DNA from: Bodo saltans
Lineage: Eukaryota > Euglenozoa > Kinetoplastea > Eubodonida > Bodonidae
NCBI GenBank assembly: GCA_001460835.1
Contig: CYKH01002220.1
Span: 114,868 to 178,867 of the forward strand
Length of the DNA stretch: 64,000 bases
Direction of reading: 5' to 3'
Below are positions 37,901 to 47,947 of this stretch, piece by piece (the first letter of the stretch is position 1; every line of letters starts with the position of its first letter). Below the pieces are notes generated by a model. That model made no database searches and was not told the origin of the DNA. It saw nothing but the letters and a program-made list of their open reading frames with translations. The translations under genes and the position numbers were made by a program.

Positions 37901-40900
37901 CGTCGCGGCAGAAGTGGTTCACTTATCGGTCAGCTCAAGTCACACGGTTTGCTTGGCAGCGGTGGTGGTGGCGGCGGCTCATCACAGTCACCCTCACGTC
38001 CCAACGACGAATTGGAAGTGGAACGCACCCTCCATCAGTTATGCGGCGAAGATCGAGTGTGTGGCACGATTCGAATTAGGGACGAGATGGAGGACTCAAG
38101 TCTTCGAGGCAAAGAGGTCTCTTCTGTCGCGAATAATAAAAGCGGCACGACGGACTTTTTGCAAGATGCAAAGAAAGGTCATGCTGAAGTCACAACCATG
38201 TTTGACGGTGGAGACGTGCAGATGGAGACGGAGTCGGATGGAAGCGACGACTCGTTCTCGTCGACTTCGTCTAAAGACAAGAAAGGGTCTGCTGGCACGA
38301 CGCGCAAACCAAGAACAGGTTTCGGGTCTATGATGACGTTAAACTCTTCTCCGACTATCGCAAAACGTCCGAAGCGTCGTGTCGTCACATGGAATGGGAT
38401 CGATGTTGGTGTGGTAGAACTTGGGTATGCGGGAGCGCCAATGGAAAGCAGCGGCGTTATTCCCTACTACAACAACACTGCCATCCAGCGCATCCGTACT
38501 CGTCAATCGGCGATCGCGGTGCAAGTAGAAAAACGCAGAGGAACGATTGATGTTCGAGAAACGACGAGTCCGAACGACGCCGCAGCACCTTTGAAGCCAC
38601 TGAAACGCTCTTCTAGCGAGGCGCCAAATTCTGGGATCGGTGCTGCAGATGATGCCTCAGCAAGCAACGCAGGGCAACCGCAGGGGGTTGAAGTGTTCCG
38701 CATTCGATTGTTCCCCAACGTTCCTCGACACGCCATGAGCGACATTTTAGGGCATCTCAGTTACTTCAACAGCGCCGGTGTGACCAGCCTGCGTCACAGC
38801 GCGATGGAGCAGCTGGCCTCCAACGAAGTGGTACAGGTGTGCACACACGTCAGCATTGCGTACCGCCGATCCTGCCTTCCACCTCCGTCCCCGGTGACCG
38901 CTGCTGCAACCCAACTTTCACCAACGAGTCCGTTTTTGAAAACCCGTGGAAGTGGAGAGCGAGGATTTTCTCATTCGCCTGCGCGTGATTCTGGTGTGGT
39001 TGGGTTCATTACCACCGCAAAAGAGAAGGAAGTGTTCCTTAAGACACCAGAGACTGATGAACTTCGAAAAGTCTCGGACTTGAGCGACATGTCAGTCTCG
39101 CGGCGACGTGGACAGGGTCGTCGAAAGTCATGCGACCCCAGCATTTTTTATGGAATGGACACATCACAGCTCGTGTGGTCAACACGATCGACGAATAGCT
39201 ACGTGAAGCTCCATCTCCCGTTGTTTTTTGGTGTCCCTCAGCGCGAGCCGGTGTACTTTTTGGAAGACCAGCCCCCCATGCGGCTTGTCAACCCAAATAA
39301 ATTCGGCTACTGCTTCCCGGTGGCTTCGTCATACGCATCGACTGCTGCGGTGGACGCGTTGCTTGCGGGTGGTGGTGCTATCCCCCCTACTTCTATCAAC
39401 CAAGACGCCTCGGTCGCTTCGTTCGGCTTCGGGGGCTCAGAGGCCTCGTCTAACTTCCCACCACAGAATTACCTTACGAATGGTGGAAAAAGCATCGTCG
39501 TGCGAGACATGACCGACCTTGATCCAGTGGACGTGATTGCCGGGCGAGGTGCAACTTGTGGTATGCACGTCATGCTCTCGATTATTGGGCACAGCCGTGG
39601 AGATGTGTTCGTACTTCTCAATCATGCCGGCCTCACCCTTGGTCCGGAATGCGACGTTCCCCACACGCCGCAGGAATCGGAAGTTGGGGCACTGCTTCCT
39701 TACGGCCGGCGCATGGTCGACCGCCTAGGTGATTGTACACGCAAACAAGTCGGCATTGAGGTGATGAAGCAAATGAGAGAAGTGTATTATCATGGCGAGC
39801 TTGTCGCGTATGTCACCGGGATGATCTTGACGCCAAAAGAGTTTGAGGACTTTGGGCCATGGTTCGTGGAAGATGCGGCAGCCGCCCCCTCCGAGTCGAG
39901 CATGAGCACCACACTGTTCCCCACAACAAGGACAACACCGCCATCGCTTTCGCCGCCACAGGTAGGGCACGTTCTCAGTCCCGTCCTTGCGACACCCCCA
40001 TCAGGTCTACATACAACAAATAGCGGCCGCAACCTAAAGGCTCTCAGCAGAACGCTTTCATCAGCTGCTTGCAAACGTGGCCCAGTTGAGATTGTACTGC
40101 TCTCCACACGGTTTGTCACGATGGCGTGCCTTCGCGACATCATTGGCAGCTGTGCCTACGCCAATTTGAACAAAGATCCTTCACCTGTGAAGCGGTATGT
40201 CGACGTTTGCGTTGCAGACAAGAACCGGCGCAACAGTGCACTGAGCCGCTCGGAGATAACAGTGGTTCCTGTCGACGACATCACTGAGATCAATCTGAAA
40301 ACTCCCGCCTGGGGCTTCCGTGTGTGCCGAGCGCCAGCGGAAACAAAACCAGAGCTTGCTCAATACCTCCCCGCGGAGCTACCGTTTTTTATTGCACCTG
40401 ATGCCGTGGCGGTCGATCCGGACACGGTGTACTTCGAGGGCGGGTGGTTGGAGGTGGAAATCGTTGAAGGTGCGAAGGATGGAGATGTGTTGTACATTCT
40501 TCAAGACGATCGCATGTTCATTGATCAAGCACATACGTGGTCAGTGGAAACTGTTCGACAATGCAGCCGACTGTATGCTGAGCGACGTGCGGGTGGTGGA
40601 GGGAATCGATTCGACGGTAACCACTCGCGAGATGCCAGAGCCCTTTCTGTTGCTCCTGAAGCAGAAATGTTTAGTTTTGGTGGCCGGCTGCTATCAGCGT
40701 CAACAGAGTTTCAAGGCGCTACTGGCGGGGGCCCCTTGGGTATCTCACCTGCGGTGTCGCCTTTAGGCCCGCCAGTGCGGCACGGTTCAGGAGAGGTGTT
40801 TGTCGTCGGTGACTCCGGCAGCCTAGGTGGAAGTGCCGAACACAAGTCCCCCACCACAATTCATCCTATCCTGTCCATGGGTGTCTTTTCGGATGATGAG

Positions 40901-43900
40901 GACGAGCCCCATTCTGAGATGGTCGTCACCAGCGGGTTGGCTCTGGAGGAAATTCCACCGATGGTGAGCAGACGAGAAATGAGCAAAGGCCGAAGTAGCT
41001 TTGCCACGACCGGACCAGGAGGTGCCGCGGCTGGTGCTGGATTTCCCAATGGCGGTGGCAGTTTTAGCCTCTCAAATACTCCAGCCGCAAATCCACTGGG
41101 ATCCCCAGACTCATCCATTTTGCGGCCGCCCCTTCCGATGCTCAGCATTCCTCAAGGTCGACCTTCTTTAGCCCCCGATATGGGCACCCCCGGGCTCGAG
41201 AACATGGAGCGTAACACTGGCAGCTCTGGGCTTCACTACACATCTCCCATGCTTCGCATCGAGTTTAGATCTCTGAGCTTAGCGGGCCTTCAGTACCTTC
41301 TTCGGCATATCGCCTTCAAATCCGTCGCCGCCACGGAAAAGAATCCAAAGTACTTTGGACAGCGCACAATTGAATTCCGCACCATTGTGGGTGACCCTAA
41401 CGTCCCAAAGTTCCGCAAGTTTGATCCATTTGTTCCTATTGTTAATCGAACCTGCATTAAAGTGTGCGAGCCGCTCCTTAAAACGGTTTCCACGCAAGTG
41501 CATTACAAAGAGGGCCAGGGTACCATGGGAATTCCTGTGGGACTGTGTGAACCAGGAACAGACGGATATCGGTGCTTCAATCGTGGGCACTTTTCTGCGT
41601 CGATCGTGAAAGGAGCGACCCCAGATGATCGGTTGATTATTCGCTCGATTGATCCCTCTCAGTTTGACTTTGGACTTTCGTTCCTTGATATCGACCCATT
41701 GACGATGTTTCAGCCGAAGCGCGCTCAAAGTTTGTACAACCTGAAACGGCAGTCATCGATGCGCAGTGGTGGGGGAGGGCATCCACCTCCACAGCAACTC
41801 GCTCCTGCACAACAAACATACGTCCCCGGCGCCGGTGGGGTGGGGCCAGACGGGGAAATCAACGCCAATTGCCCACCGCCTCCGGCGTCCCTTAGTGCCC
41901 AATGGGTGAAGTCCATTGTGTCGGGCAAGTACAAATTTCAACAGTGGAAATGTGCAGAATTGTACAACAACGAGCGCGCCATGGTAGGATTCCTAACGGC
42001 GACATTCTCTGAAGTTTACGTCGGGTTTCGTGAAGCAGATAAAGTTCGAAAATTTGGACGAGCGGTTGCCACTGCCTCCACCCCAGCCGCAGGAGCAGCT
42101 TCATCTACTACTGCAGGTGCAGGTGGTGGAGGCGTACCTCTCGTCGCCACCGCTAGCCTCACCAACAGTGGACTGCCATCACCGCCGACAAAATTCGCTG
42201 CAAGCGCTTCCGCAACGATGGACCAATCTGTGATGTCAATGTCACCACTCCCTCCATCCTCGGCGTCATTGAAGAAGAAGAAACCTGGTAAAGAGAAATC
42301 ACTGACGCAGAGCTTAAACGCTGAAAAAGAAAGCCGTGCCATCCCGATCCCCCTACCAGAGGGTGCAACTCCTGTTCGGTATTCCGACGTCCTTAGCATC
42401 ACAAAGCTGATTTCTTACGAGAATCGCAGCAACAATCCAACGGACCTTAAGAAAGTGATTTTAATTTCCCTCAGCGATGAGCACACAACGTCGCACATCG
42501 TGGTGGAGCTCACCGTCCAGCCCGTCGATGACGTCACGGAGATTCGCAAGAGTTTCCAAGGCCCATTGTCATACCGCAACGGCTTTGTGGGGTCGTATGT
42601 GCCAATGTTTGATCATTGCAGCCTGTTCGACCCCGATACAGAGTTTTTCAACGGTGGCCACATGAACATCTCTATGGCGCAAGTCCCAACGGAAGGGGAC
42701 TCGCTGCGCTTCCTCTCGCTTGATGAGCAGCGAAAGCACCGGGAGATTGTGGGCAAGGATGCATTCAGCAAATACCGCACGAAGCCAGGAATAGGTGGGA
42801 AGGGAGAGCAATCCTCTGCGGGATCACAAAGGTCTGATGGAGGTGGTGCAGCAGCGGCGGGAGTACGGAAGCTGTCACCTGGGGCGGTGCGCAGTGGACT
42901 GACTGCTCCTGCTGCAGCACCGCGTGGTGGCGCAGCAGGAAAGTCACCCATCCGAGCGGCACCTAAGTCTCCAAACAGGCGGGGGACAAATGTCGGAGCA
43001 GACGCAACCGGTGCAGTGCTCGATCCTATGTCTCCTGTAAAGCCCCCCGAGCCACCGAAGGAGAAAGACCCCAACGAGCCGTACGAGTTTGTCCTTGATC
43101 ACAAGCGAAAGGTGATCTATTGGGTAGACCGCAACAAAGACGGCGGCAACAACGCCCCTAAGCTCAACCAAAGCGGTTCATCGCACCTCCCACACATGCT
43201 GGAGATTACTGCGCCAACACCATCGCATGGAGGGCGTTACATTCAGTCTGGTGCGTTCCAGCGGGAAACGCCAGTGAACGCGACTGCTCCCATGACCTTT
43301 GGTGCATTCGCGCGACAAGAGCTGAAACTTCCCGACGAAAGCGTCCTGCGGCGCATCGCAACTTACGTCACCAACGTCGAGTCCAAGTCCAAACAGAAGG
43401 CATCGCCTACTGGGACCACGTTGATCACTGCGCCCCCAACAGCGATGCACAGTAGGAACGCAAGCGATGGAAACCTTGCAGATGCGTCGCCGCCCCCAGG
43501 CATTCACATCACCGATTCCAACGCAGCCACCGGTAGTGAATTTGATGCGACTGCCCTTGTCGACCCCAGCCTCGCATTTTCCATGATGGACTTGCACTCT
43601 CTTTCCCAGATCCCCAGCATTCCGGTCGTTGCCACGTCCATCAACATTCAGATCAAATTGGAGCCCATCATTGATGAAGACGACATGGAGGAGGGTGATA
43701 CGTCGGAGCGTGCAGCACCAGTCAACATCAACATGCTGCAAGCACTCATGCGCTCTGTGGTCTACCAATGCACGACGGGAGGGACACGAACGAAGACTGG
43801 ATCTCGACTGTTTAGCGCGCGAATCGGCTCTGCTGGTGGCGGTGAGGATGGAAAGGCAAAGGTTGCGGTACAAGTTGCAGGCGCACTGATTGGGTGGATT

Positions 43901-46354
43901 GACAACATCACCCCCACCATGACGTTCCGACCAAGGATGGGTCAAATTCTTCCTCTTGCTCGGATGTTGTTCCTCAGTGACCTTATCCTTAAGACTGGGT
44001 TCGTTTTGATTGAGGTGTGCGAAGGATTCGAACCGTCGGAGGACGTCATCAAACTCAACGATATCGGCCGCATGATGATTGTCAAGAATGGAAAAATATT
44101 CTTGCAGCCTAAAGATCAACTCATCGGAAACCTCATTCCTCAGGAGGTGGACGGGACTCCATACGGGTTCTTGATCGCCATCGACCAAAACTGCCGAGTC
44201 TCAGGATCCGTGTTGCAGTCTCTCTGTCGATCCTTTTCCTACACGAATACCTCTCGGCGCACCAGTCAGAGAAAGATTCGCGTGACGGTGTGCGACGGGA
44301 CCATCTACGACACGTCCATCATCGAAGTTCCTATCACGATTGAACAAGATGAACACACCGTACCAGCAAGGTTTGGCCCCAGCAACGGCTCTGTTGTGTG
44401 GATGGATGGCGGCAACCCTGTCCGTGTATTCCCTGACTTGACATTAACCCTTAAAGGACAGAATACAGATCGCATTCTAGAGCCTCCAAATCTTTTGGAT
44501 TTTGAGACGCAACCTGGCGGTATGCTGAACATCGTATCGACAGATAACGTTGACGTGGATGCTCAAGGAACGAAGATCACCATCGACGGTGAAGAAGTTG
44601 CGAAACTGTATCAAGCAGATCTGACGGAGGGGTACGATCGCGACTCGATCCTGACGCCGCGTCACCCTCAGGGCTCTAGAAAGAGCTTTTCGAGGATGTC
44701 CATGTCCACGGGAGCTGGACGACGCATGACGCGCGACGGGAGTGTTGTGTCGTTAGCTGCAGGTTCCACGAATAACAGCTCAGGTGGCGCGACAACTTCC
44801 TTGGGTGGATTGGTCTCTCCCAACGTGACCACCTCCCAGCCTCGGCTGTCACCTCGTTCTCCTATTGCAACCTTCGCGAATGCTGGTAGTGCCAACGCCA
44901 CCCTTTTGAGTTCGTCTGGCAACAGTGGAAGCATCAATCAAAGCGCAAGCATGATTGAGAGGCCTCCTCCAAATAGTCTGCGTGTTGAGTTCACTTCGTG
45001 TAAGATGGAGTACCTTGAGAAAATCATCAAATGCCTGCGGTTTTCGTGTCCATCGTCCACGCCAGCCAACAACGCGATTGTGTCGCCCACCAACGCCAAT
45101 GGTAGCGGCACTACGACCGTTGCACTGTCAACAGTAGGGAACCATCGTGATTCGATTGAAGAAAGCGCAACGATTCTAGCACCTGTGACGACCTTTAATC
45201 ACATTCAGCAGCTTGTCACTCGGCCACCAGCACCGCATCCACCACAAGCTCCCTCGTCCAACAACAGAGATGCACGTCGTTCGATTGTGAGATTCGGTGC
45301 GGCGACGGACGGAGAGGGGGCTGGAAGTGTAGGAGGCCTTGGAGGGTCGGCGTCTATGGCCTTCACAGCGCCGTCCCTTCCCTCCCAATTCACAGTCACC
45401 CTTCAACTCACTGGCATTGCCAATGATGTTGGGAGAATCTCCAACACTGCGTCGTTGCACCTTCAAGCGATGGTGCGAATTTGTGAGTCAACGGCGTTGT
45501 TCACAGTGCCGCCAAGTGCTATCTCTCAAGGAATCGCTGGTGATGTGTTCAATGGTATCAATGTTCGCTTTACGCCACGGTGGATCCGTCTTAACTGGCG
45601 AGCGCCACTTGAGCTTCAACGTGGAGAAGAGGATTTCGAGGAAGCGCAAGAACTCAATGCACGAAACGCAGCAGCTGCAGCAGCGGCATCAAGTTTGCAA
45701 GTGTTTGTCAGCAATCGTCTTGGGCTAGTGGTATCTGCTTCCGGTGATGAGATTTCCTACGGCCGTGATAAAATTGCGAGTGTTATCACAAAGACGTCAT
45801 ATAACCGTTCCCATTCCATTTGCCGCAGCAAGTCAGTCACTGCACTTGGATCGTCGTCGTCTCCCTCAGACTTAGCTGAGCTGTCCTCAAAGGACTCTCC
45901 ACTGTTTACGATGCAAGAGGCTATCGACGATGACTTCAACCTGACAGACCAAATGAATCGGTCGGCAAATAGTGAAGCGCAACAGCTCATCTTTGAGCTC
46001 TCCACCACCCGTCGGATTCCACCAGAAACGATCTCTCGCCTACTCAGGAGCATTGTCACACACCCTACCCTCACGCTACCAGTGCAATTCTCGCTGAGCC
46101 TCGAAGCGTCCGATGAGGTCAGCACCACACGCACACTGGTTGTCATTCCTCACGGGTCTGGAACTCGGCGATCGTCGCATCGCGGCTCGGTTGGCGGGAT
46201 GGTGCGCGGTGTTGTTGGGTTGGCTCGGCTTGGGAGTCAGCGTAGGTCTGTCACTGCTCCGATGCCCCCTGTAGCAGCACCTCCCGCCGCCCCCGCGAAA
46301 GGTGTCGTTGAAAAGGTTGGTCGACAGCGCCGACCCAAGAAAGCTGAAGAGTAA
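34949..46354 (+). CDS. Giant protein with coiled-coil N-terminal region and repeated cadherin-like beta modules
   Basis: The protein has 3801 residues with no signal peptide or membrane segment. Residues 1-130 are acidic and Ser-rich (Asp run near 40-55). A long charged coiled coil spans about 528-800. From about 1250 to the end there are at least eight diverged beta-rich modules. One recurrent element is a hydrophobic strand, then L..LLR.I.Y (examples near residues 1250, 1712, 2103, 2897, 3090, 3345 and 3680). A second is a VDD(I/V)TEI segment (near 1775 and 2526). A third is GG.(L/M).(V/I).I...GD.L.I (near 1828 and 2567). These resemble large cadherin-like tandem repeats otherwise known from secreted proteins. 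Low-complexity linkers separate the modules. It is probably a cytoskeletal or flagellar scaffold; no specific family name is justified. Confidence 0.85.
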   Translation: MTSIHDDDTIAPAHLEQLDAFDDPISSDHEGFRDEHDECADDDDDAANDDDDDFVGEDDNDSSAASHQSENDALTPVNTEHHHQTGDPSIEPTSFPRINSASAQRQSQQQQGSEGRSSSRHPSDSSSKKKLVTMPRIRETRSAAAQRYAQPIPQSAFLSALRERERVLHKRITSSSVEGDNALSRGVDIGGGRPVTAEAHQEVKQHVNSHDQKRVQKVLRSFPTTSVRDPFCPKPPVHASAIRLEASVLAAQRMFRPATEPVPSERNRAASAKGSTSTVRNLMPNNTVALPPSSSQLNTSSPTTTAHNTTSNNSVNRGTLELPILVTSYADDDESSVASPLRHSTAQSPNSKKGERLTLRAGGRPFSGRTHDDDQHLGPAGMDALLQYLPKGYAEPEVLMTRKPLDHPNDPVTGKPRPSRHYRLGFTKDPANDMTPAEAAAALQHRGLPTTLSVASTDPAVLAIVDSFIESSPGLEHVELGAMDDRYEMVLRNVFAALSRNVSVEDVKGVFPKEATKAFKSTISANSELRKKRLDQLASKEMELKISDMEQRILKERQDHKKRYFEHMRQRTRLCDQHMRGYRDLLRDEAFAWERLYGHEDASLQDVREKERRRFEWWSAGVDALEQEMSALRLFDSREEHQIRERLRLDEVNQRMAAQVELRRFQKQLDNDRHVIMAEQFELRKRIRQDEKTLRRSMEQVMQEHLRLFLEHRAKEDRRKKDEENLRRQDEAYKAERIRRLQQAQEILETNEFEKRKTTEVEAWKAYDVFKRKHFEGIVVAKNQQRVREIREKRQAAFTAADNAVPMLHFRMTPQSVSTAGIPSAIQSANNTLAYYLNPVGDFLVLNSNAILGVGFDADMTPLMGKQKLAKVEPQGGVISCFIQRGQQHDIDEGREGIALFVSTSMTNDPNVAVLNHTEKEVGRVILPPSSSMRDRSPETTRIPSPNEGSPVTRVGSGGAGSPANRRTSLLASASDPQSGKGNIRRGRSGSLIGQLKSHGLLGSGGGGGGSSQSPSRPNDELEVERTLHQLCGEDRVCGTIRIRDEMEDSSLRGKEVSSVANNKSGTTDFLQDAKKGHAEVTTMFDGGDVQMETESDGSDDSFSSTSSKDKKGSAGTTRKPRTGFGSMMTLNSSPTIAKRPKRRVVTWNGIDVGVVELGYAGAPMESSGVIPYYNNTAIQRIRTRQSAIAVQVEKRRGTIDVRETTSPNDAAAPLKPLKRSSSEAPNSGIGAADDASASNAGQPQGVEVFRIRLFPNVPRHAMSDILGHLSYFNSAGVTSLRHSAMEQLASNEVVQVCTHVSIAYRRSCLPPPSPVTAAATQLSPTSPFLKTRGSGERGFSHSPARDSGVVGFITTAKEKEVFLKTPETDELRKVSDLSDMSVSRRRGQGRRKSCDPSIFYGMDTSQLVWSTRSTNSYVKLHLPLFFGVPQREPVYFLEDQPPMRLVNPNKFGYCFPVASSYASTAAVDALLAGGGAIPPTSINQDASVASFGFGGSEASSNFPPQNYLTNGGKSIVVRDMTDLDPVDVIAGRGATCGMHVMLSIIGHSRGDVFVLLNHAGLTLGPECDVPHTPQESEVGALLPYGRRMVDRLGDCTRKQVGIEVMKQMREVYYHGELVAYVTGMILTPKEFEDFGPWFVEDAAAAPSESSMSTTLFPTTRTTPPSLSPPQVGHVLSPVLATPPSGLHTTNSGRNLKALSRTLSSAACKRGPVEIVLLSTRFVTMACLRDIIGSCAYANLNKDPSPVKRYVDVCVADKNRRNSALSRSEITVVPVDDITEINLKTPAWGFRVCRAPAETKPELAQYLPAELPFFIAPDAVAVDPDTVYFEGGWLEVEIVEGAKDGDVLYILQDDRMFIDQAHTWSVETVRQCSRLYAERRAGGGGNRFDGNHSRDARALSVAPEAEMFSFGGRLLSASTEFQGATGGGPLGISPAVSPLGPPVRHGSGEVFVVGDSGSLGGSAEHKSPTTIHPILSMGVFSDDEDEPHSEMVVTSGLALEEIPPMVSRREMSKGRSSFATTGPGGAAAGAGFPNGGGSFSLSNTPAANPLGSPDSSILRPPLPMLSIPQGRPSLAPDMGTPGLENMERNTGSSGLHYTSPMLRIEFRSLSLAGLQYLLRHIAFKSVAATEKNPKYFGQRTIEFRTIVGDPNVPKFRKFDPFVPIVNRTCIKVCEPLLKTVSTQVHYKEGQGTMGIPVGLCEPGTDGYRCFNRGHFSASIVKGATPDDRLIIRSIDPSQFDFGLSFLDIDPLTMFQPKRAQSLYNLKRQSSMRSGGGGHPPPQQLAPAQQTYVPGAGGVGPDGEINANCPPPPASLSAQWVKSIVSGKYKFQQWKCAELYNNERAMVGFLTATFSEVYVGFREADKVRKFGRAVATASTPAAGAASSTTAGAGGGGVPLVATASLTNSGLPSPPTKFAASASATMDQSVMSMSPLPPSSASLKKKKPGKEKSLTQSLNAEKESRAIPIPLPEGATPVRYSDVLSITKLISYENRSNNPTDLKKVILISLSDEHTTSHIVVELTVQPVDDVTEIRKSFQGPLSYRNGFVGSYVPMFDHCSLFDPDTEFFNGGHMNISMAQVPTEGDSLRFLSLDEQRKHREIVGKDAFSKYRTKPGIGGKGEQSSAGSQRSDGGGAAAAGVRKLSPGAVRSGLTAPAAAPRGGAAGKSPIRAAPKSPNRRGTNVGADATGAVLDPMSPVKPPEPPKEKDPNEPYEFVLDHKRKVIYWVDRNKDGGNNAPKLNQSGSSHLPHMLEITAPTPSHGGRYIQSGAFQRETPVNATAPMTFGAFARQELKLPDESVLRRIATYVTNVESKSKQKASPTGTTLITAPPTAMHSRNASDGNLADASPPPGIHITDSNAATGSEFDATALVDPSLAFSMMDLHSLSQIPSIPVVATSINIQIKLEPIIDEDDMEEGDTSERAAPVNINMLQALMRSVVYQCTTGGTRTKTGSRLFSARIGSAGGGEDGKAKVAVQVAGALIGWIDNITPTMTFRPRMGQILPLARMLFLSDLILKTGFVLIEVCEGFEPSEDVIKLNDIGRMMIVKNGKIFLQPKDQLIGNLIPQEVDGTPYGFLIAIDQNCRVSGSVLQSLCRSFSYTNTSRRTSQRKIRVTVCDGTIYDTSIIEVPITIEQDEHTVPARFGPSNGSVVWMDGGNPVRVFPDLTLTLKGQNTDRILEPPNLLDFETQPGGMLNIVSTDNVDVDAQGTKITIDGEEVAKLYQADLTEGYDRDSILTPRHPQGSRKSFSRMSMSTGAGRRMTRDGSVVSLAAGSTNNSSGGATTSLGGLVSPNVTTSQPRLSPRSPIATFANAGSANATLLSSSGNSGSINQSASMIERPPPNSLRVEFTSCKMEYLEKIIKCLRFSCPSSTPANNAIVSPTNANGSGTTTVALSTVGNHRDSIEESATILAPVTTFNHIQQLVTRPPAPHPPQAPSSNNRDARRSIVRFGAATDGEGAGSVGGLGGSASMAFTAPSLPSQFTVTLQLTGIANDVGRISNTASLHLQAMVRICESTALFTVPPSAISQGIAGDVFNGINVRFTPRWIRLNWRAPLELQRGEEDFEEAQELNARNAAAAAAASSLQVFVSNRLGLVVSASGDEISYGRDKIASVITKTSYNRSHSICRSKSVTALGSSSSPSDLAELSSKDSPLFTMQEAIDDDFNLTDQMNRSANSEAQQLIFELSTTRRIPPETISRLLRSIVTHPTLTLPVQFSLSLEASDEVSTTRTLVVIPHGSGTRRSSHRGSVGGMVRGVVGLARLGSQRRSVTAPMPPVAAPPAAPAKGVVEKVGRQRRPKKAEE

Positions 46355-46571
46355 GTTGTTTCGTCAAGGTCAAAGCATATGCCGAAAAAAAAATGTAGAA
46401 ACAGTGGAGTGATGTACAGTGTGTAGTCATCAGCTCAAGTCTTGGGATATGTTAGTGTGCAAACTGATACCTTGGTGCTGGACAGCTTTTTTTTTTTCTT
46501 ATGCCTCATTATGTCAAAGAGAAAAGGTCACTTCTTTCCACCACTCATTTTTTTTCTTCTCCACTTTGAAA

Positions 46572-46901
46572 ATGTCTAAACAAGAGCCCGTCACTCACGT
46601 CGTCATTTTCAAGCTCGACAAGAATAAGTTTCGTCCCGTTCACTGCGCTCAGCTTCTCGCACAGATGCGTGGCAGCATTCCTGGAATGATTGCGCTTAAG
46701 TTTGGCCCAGCCAACACGCAACCATTCGGCGACTACACGGATCGCAGCCAAGGGTACACACATGTTCTTGTTTCAAAGCACGTCGAACCTGCAGCCTTGC
46801 ATCACTACCAAGATCATCCACTGCACATCGCGCTCGTGAAGTACCTGCGCTCTGTAACGGTCGACAAACCCCTTGCCATTGATGTCACATCGCACCTCTA
46901 A
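46572..46901 (+). CDS. Dabb (stress-responsive A/B barrel) domain protein, copy 1
   Basis: The protein has 109 residues, all one Dabb ferredoxin-like domain: HVVIFKL strand, IPGMIALKFGPAN, GYTHVLVSKH strand, then the YQDHPLHIALVKYL helix that typifies the family. Known Dabb proteins form dimeric alpha/beta barrels and act as small enzymes or stress proteins; the substrate is not predictable. The reading frame extends upstream to a GTG at 46419, but the ATG at 46572 matches the domain start and follows a T-tract (46486-46500) with AG at 46518-46519. The C-terminal DVTSHL is shared with copy 2. Confidence 0.9.
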   Translation: MSKQEPVTHVVIFKLDKNKFRPVHCAQLLAQMRGSIPGMIALKFGPANTQPFGDYTDRSQGYTHVLVSKHVEPAALHHYQDHPLHIALVKYLRSVTVDKPLAIDVTSHL

Positions 46902-47390
46902 AAGGAAAAAAAAGAGATGACGCTTTCCATTCCAGGAGTAGTTTCCTGTTTGAACTACAGTAGTATTGCTCGTTGTGTTGTGCTTCATACTTTCCAACTT
47001 CCTCCCAACAACTCACGCACCACCCCTTTTGACATCACCAATTTCTGCACGCGAGGAGCGTGACATTTTTTGATTCCGAGTTGCTGCTGAACGAGCGAGC
47101 ACTCCACGTAGTTACCATTCACAATCCCCCTTTTTACCCAAGATGCATGAACTTTCGAAAAAGAGCCTCATTCACATGCAACGAAAACTCGGAAGGGGGC
47201 CCTTTCTGCCATTCCTTCCCATCAAATGATCTGACTTTTTGAGCGACGATGCCGCATTTGCGAACTGCAACAAAAACTGTTTCGAATGATGATTACTTTT
47301 TGCAACTGTGTTCCAAGACGTGTTGATCTGATTTGTTGTGTAATTGCATTTTCCGTTTCAGGACAACACCCTAACTATCGCTTGGAGAAT
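46902..47390 (+). other. Spacer between Dabb copies 1 and 2
   Basis: The spacer is noncoding. It contains the 3' UTR of copy 1 and ends with a pyrimidine-rich stretch at 47348-47358 followed by CAG, with AG at 47360-47361. The resulting leader for copy 2 is 29 nt. No gene is seen. Confidence 0.45.
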
Positions 47391-47729
47391 ATGTTTCATC
47401 AGAAGTCAGCGACGGAACCGCTTACCCATGTTGTGGCGTTCAAATTTGACGTCAAGCAGTTCAATGTCCCACAGGTCAAAGCTGGGCTCGCGAAATTGCG
47501 CAAGATCCCTGGTGTGATTTCCCTCGAATTTGGCCCTATCAACACAGCACTTTTTGAAGGCTATCCTGATCGTAGCCAAGGATACACGCATCTTCTCGTG
47601 TCCAAGCATACCGACGCGGAGGCACAGCGGGTGTACTTGGTGCATCCCCTTCACATCGAATGGGTGGCGTTAGTGAAGCCAATGACCATCCAAAAGCCAA
47701 TTGCATTTGATGTGACGTCTCACCTCTAA
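47391..47729 (+). CDS. Dabb domain protein, copy 2
   Basis: The protein has 112 residues and is the close paralogue of copy 1: THVVAFKF, IPGVISLEFGPIN, DRSQGYTHLLVSKH, then HPLHIEWV and the same DVTSHL end. The start is the ATG 29 nt after AG 47360-47361; the longer frame, from 47286, includes a pre-splice hydrophobic stretch and is rejected. Sequence between the last helix and the end is more altered than elsewhere, so the copies have diverged in that part of the barrel. Confidence 0.9.
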   Translation: MFHQKSATEPLTHVVAFKFDVKQFNVPQVKAGLAKLRKIPGVISLEFGPINTALFEGYPDRSQGYTHLLVSKHTDAEAQRVYLVHPLHIEWVALVKPMTIQKPIAFDVTSHL

Positions 47730-47947
47730 CAAAGCAATCATCCCTCACCAGCAGCGAAGTGAAGAGGCCCTTAGCTATATCGGGTTTGATCCTTTTGCAA
47801 AGAAAAAGACATGACTTGCCCGCCACCTACGAACGCCCTTGTCAATACCCTTTTTTTCTAACGAAAATGGTTGCTTAATTGCGAAACATCTCGAAGTTAG
47901 TTTAGCAGTGTTGTTGTTTTCGTAGAACAAAGGTTGCTAATCGCAAA

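Noticed and set aside
43178-44188. 336-codon minus-strand frame
   Set aside because: Antisense shadow of the giant cadherin-like gene; no recognisable domain and opposite to the direction of all other genes.
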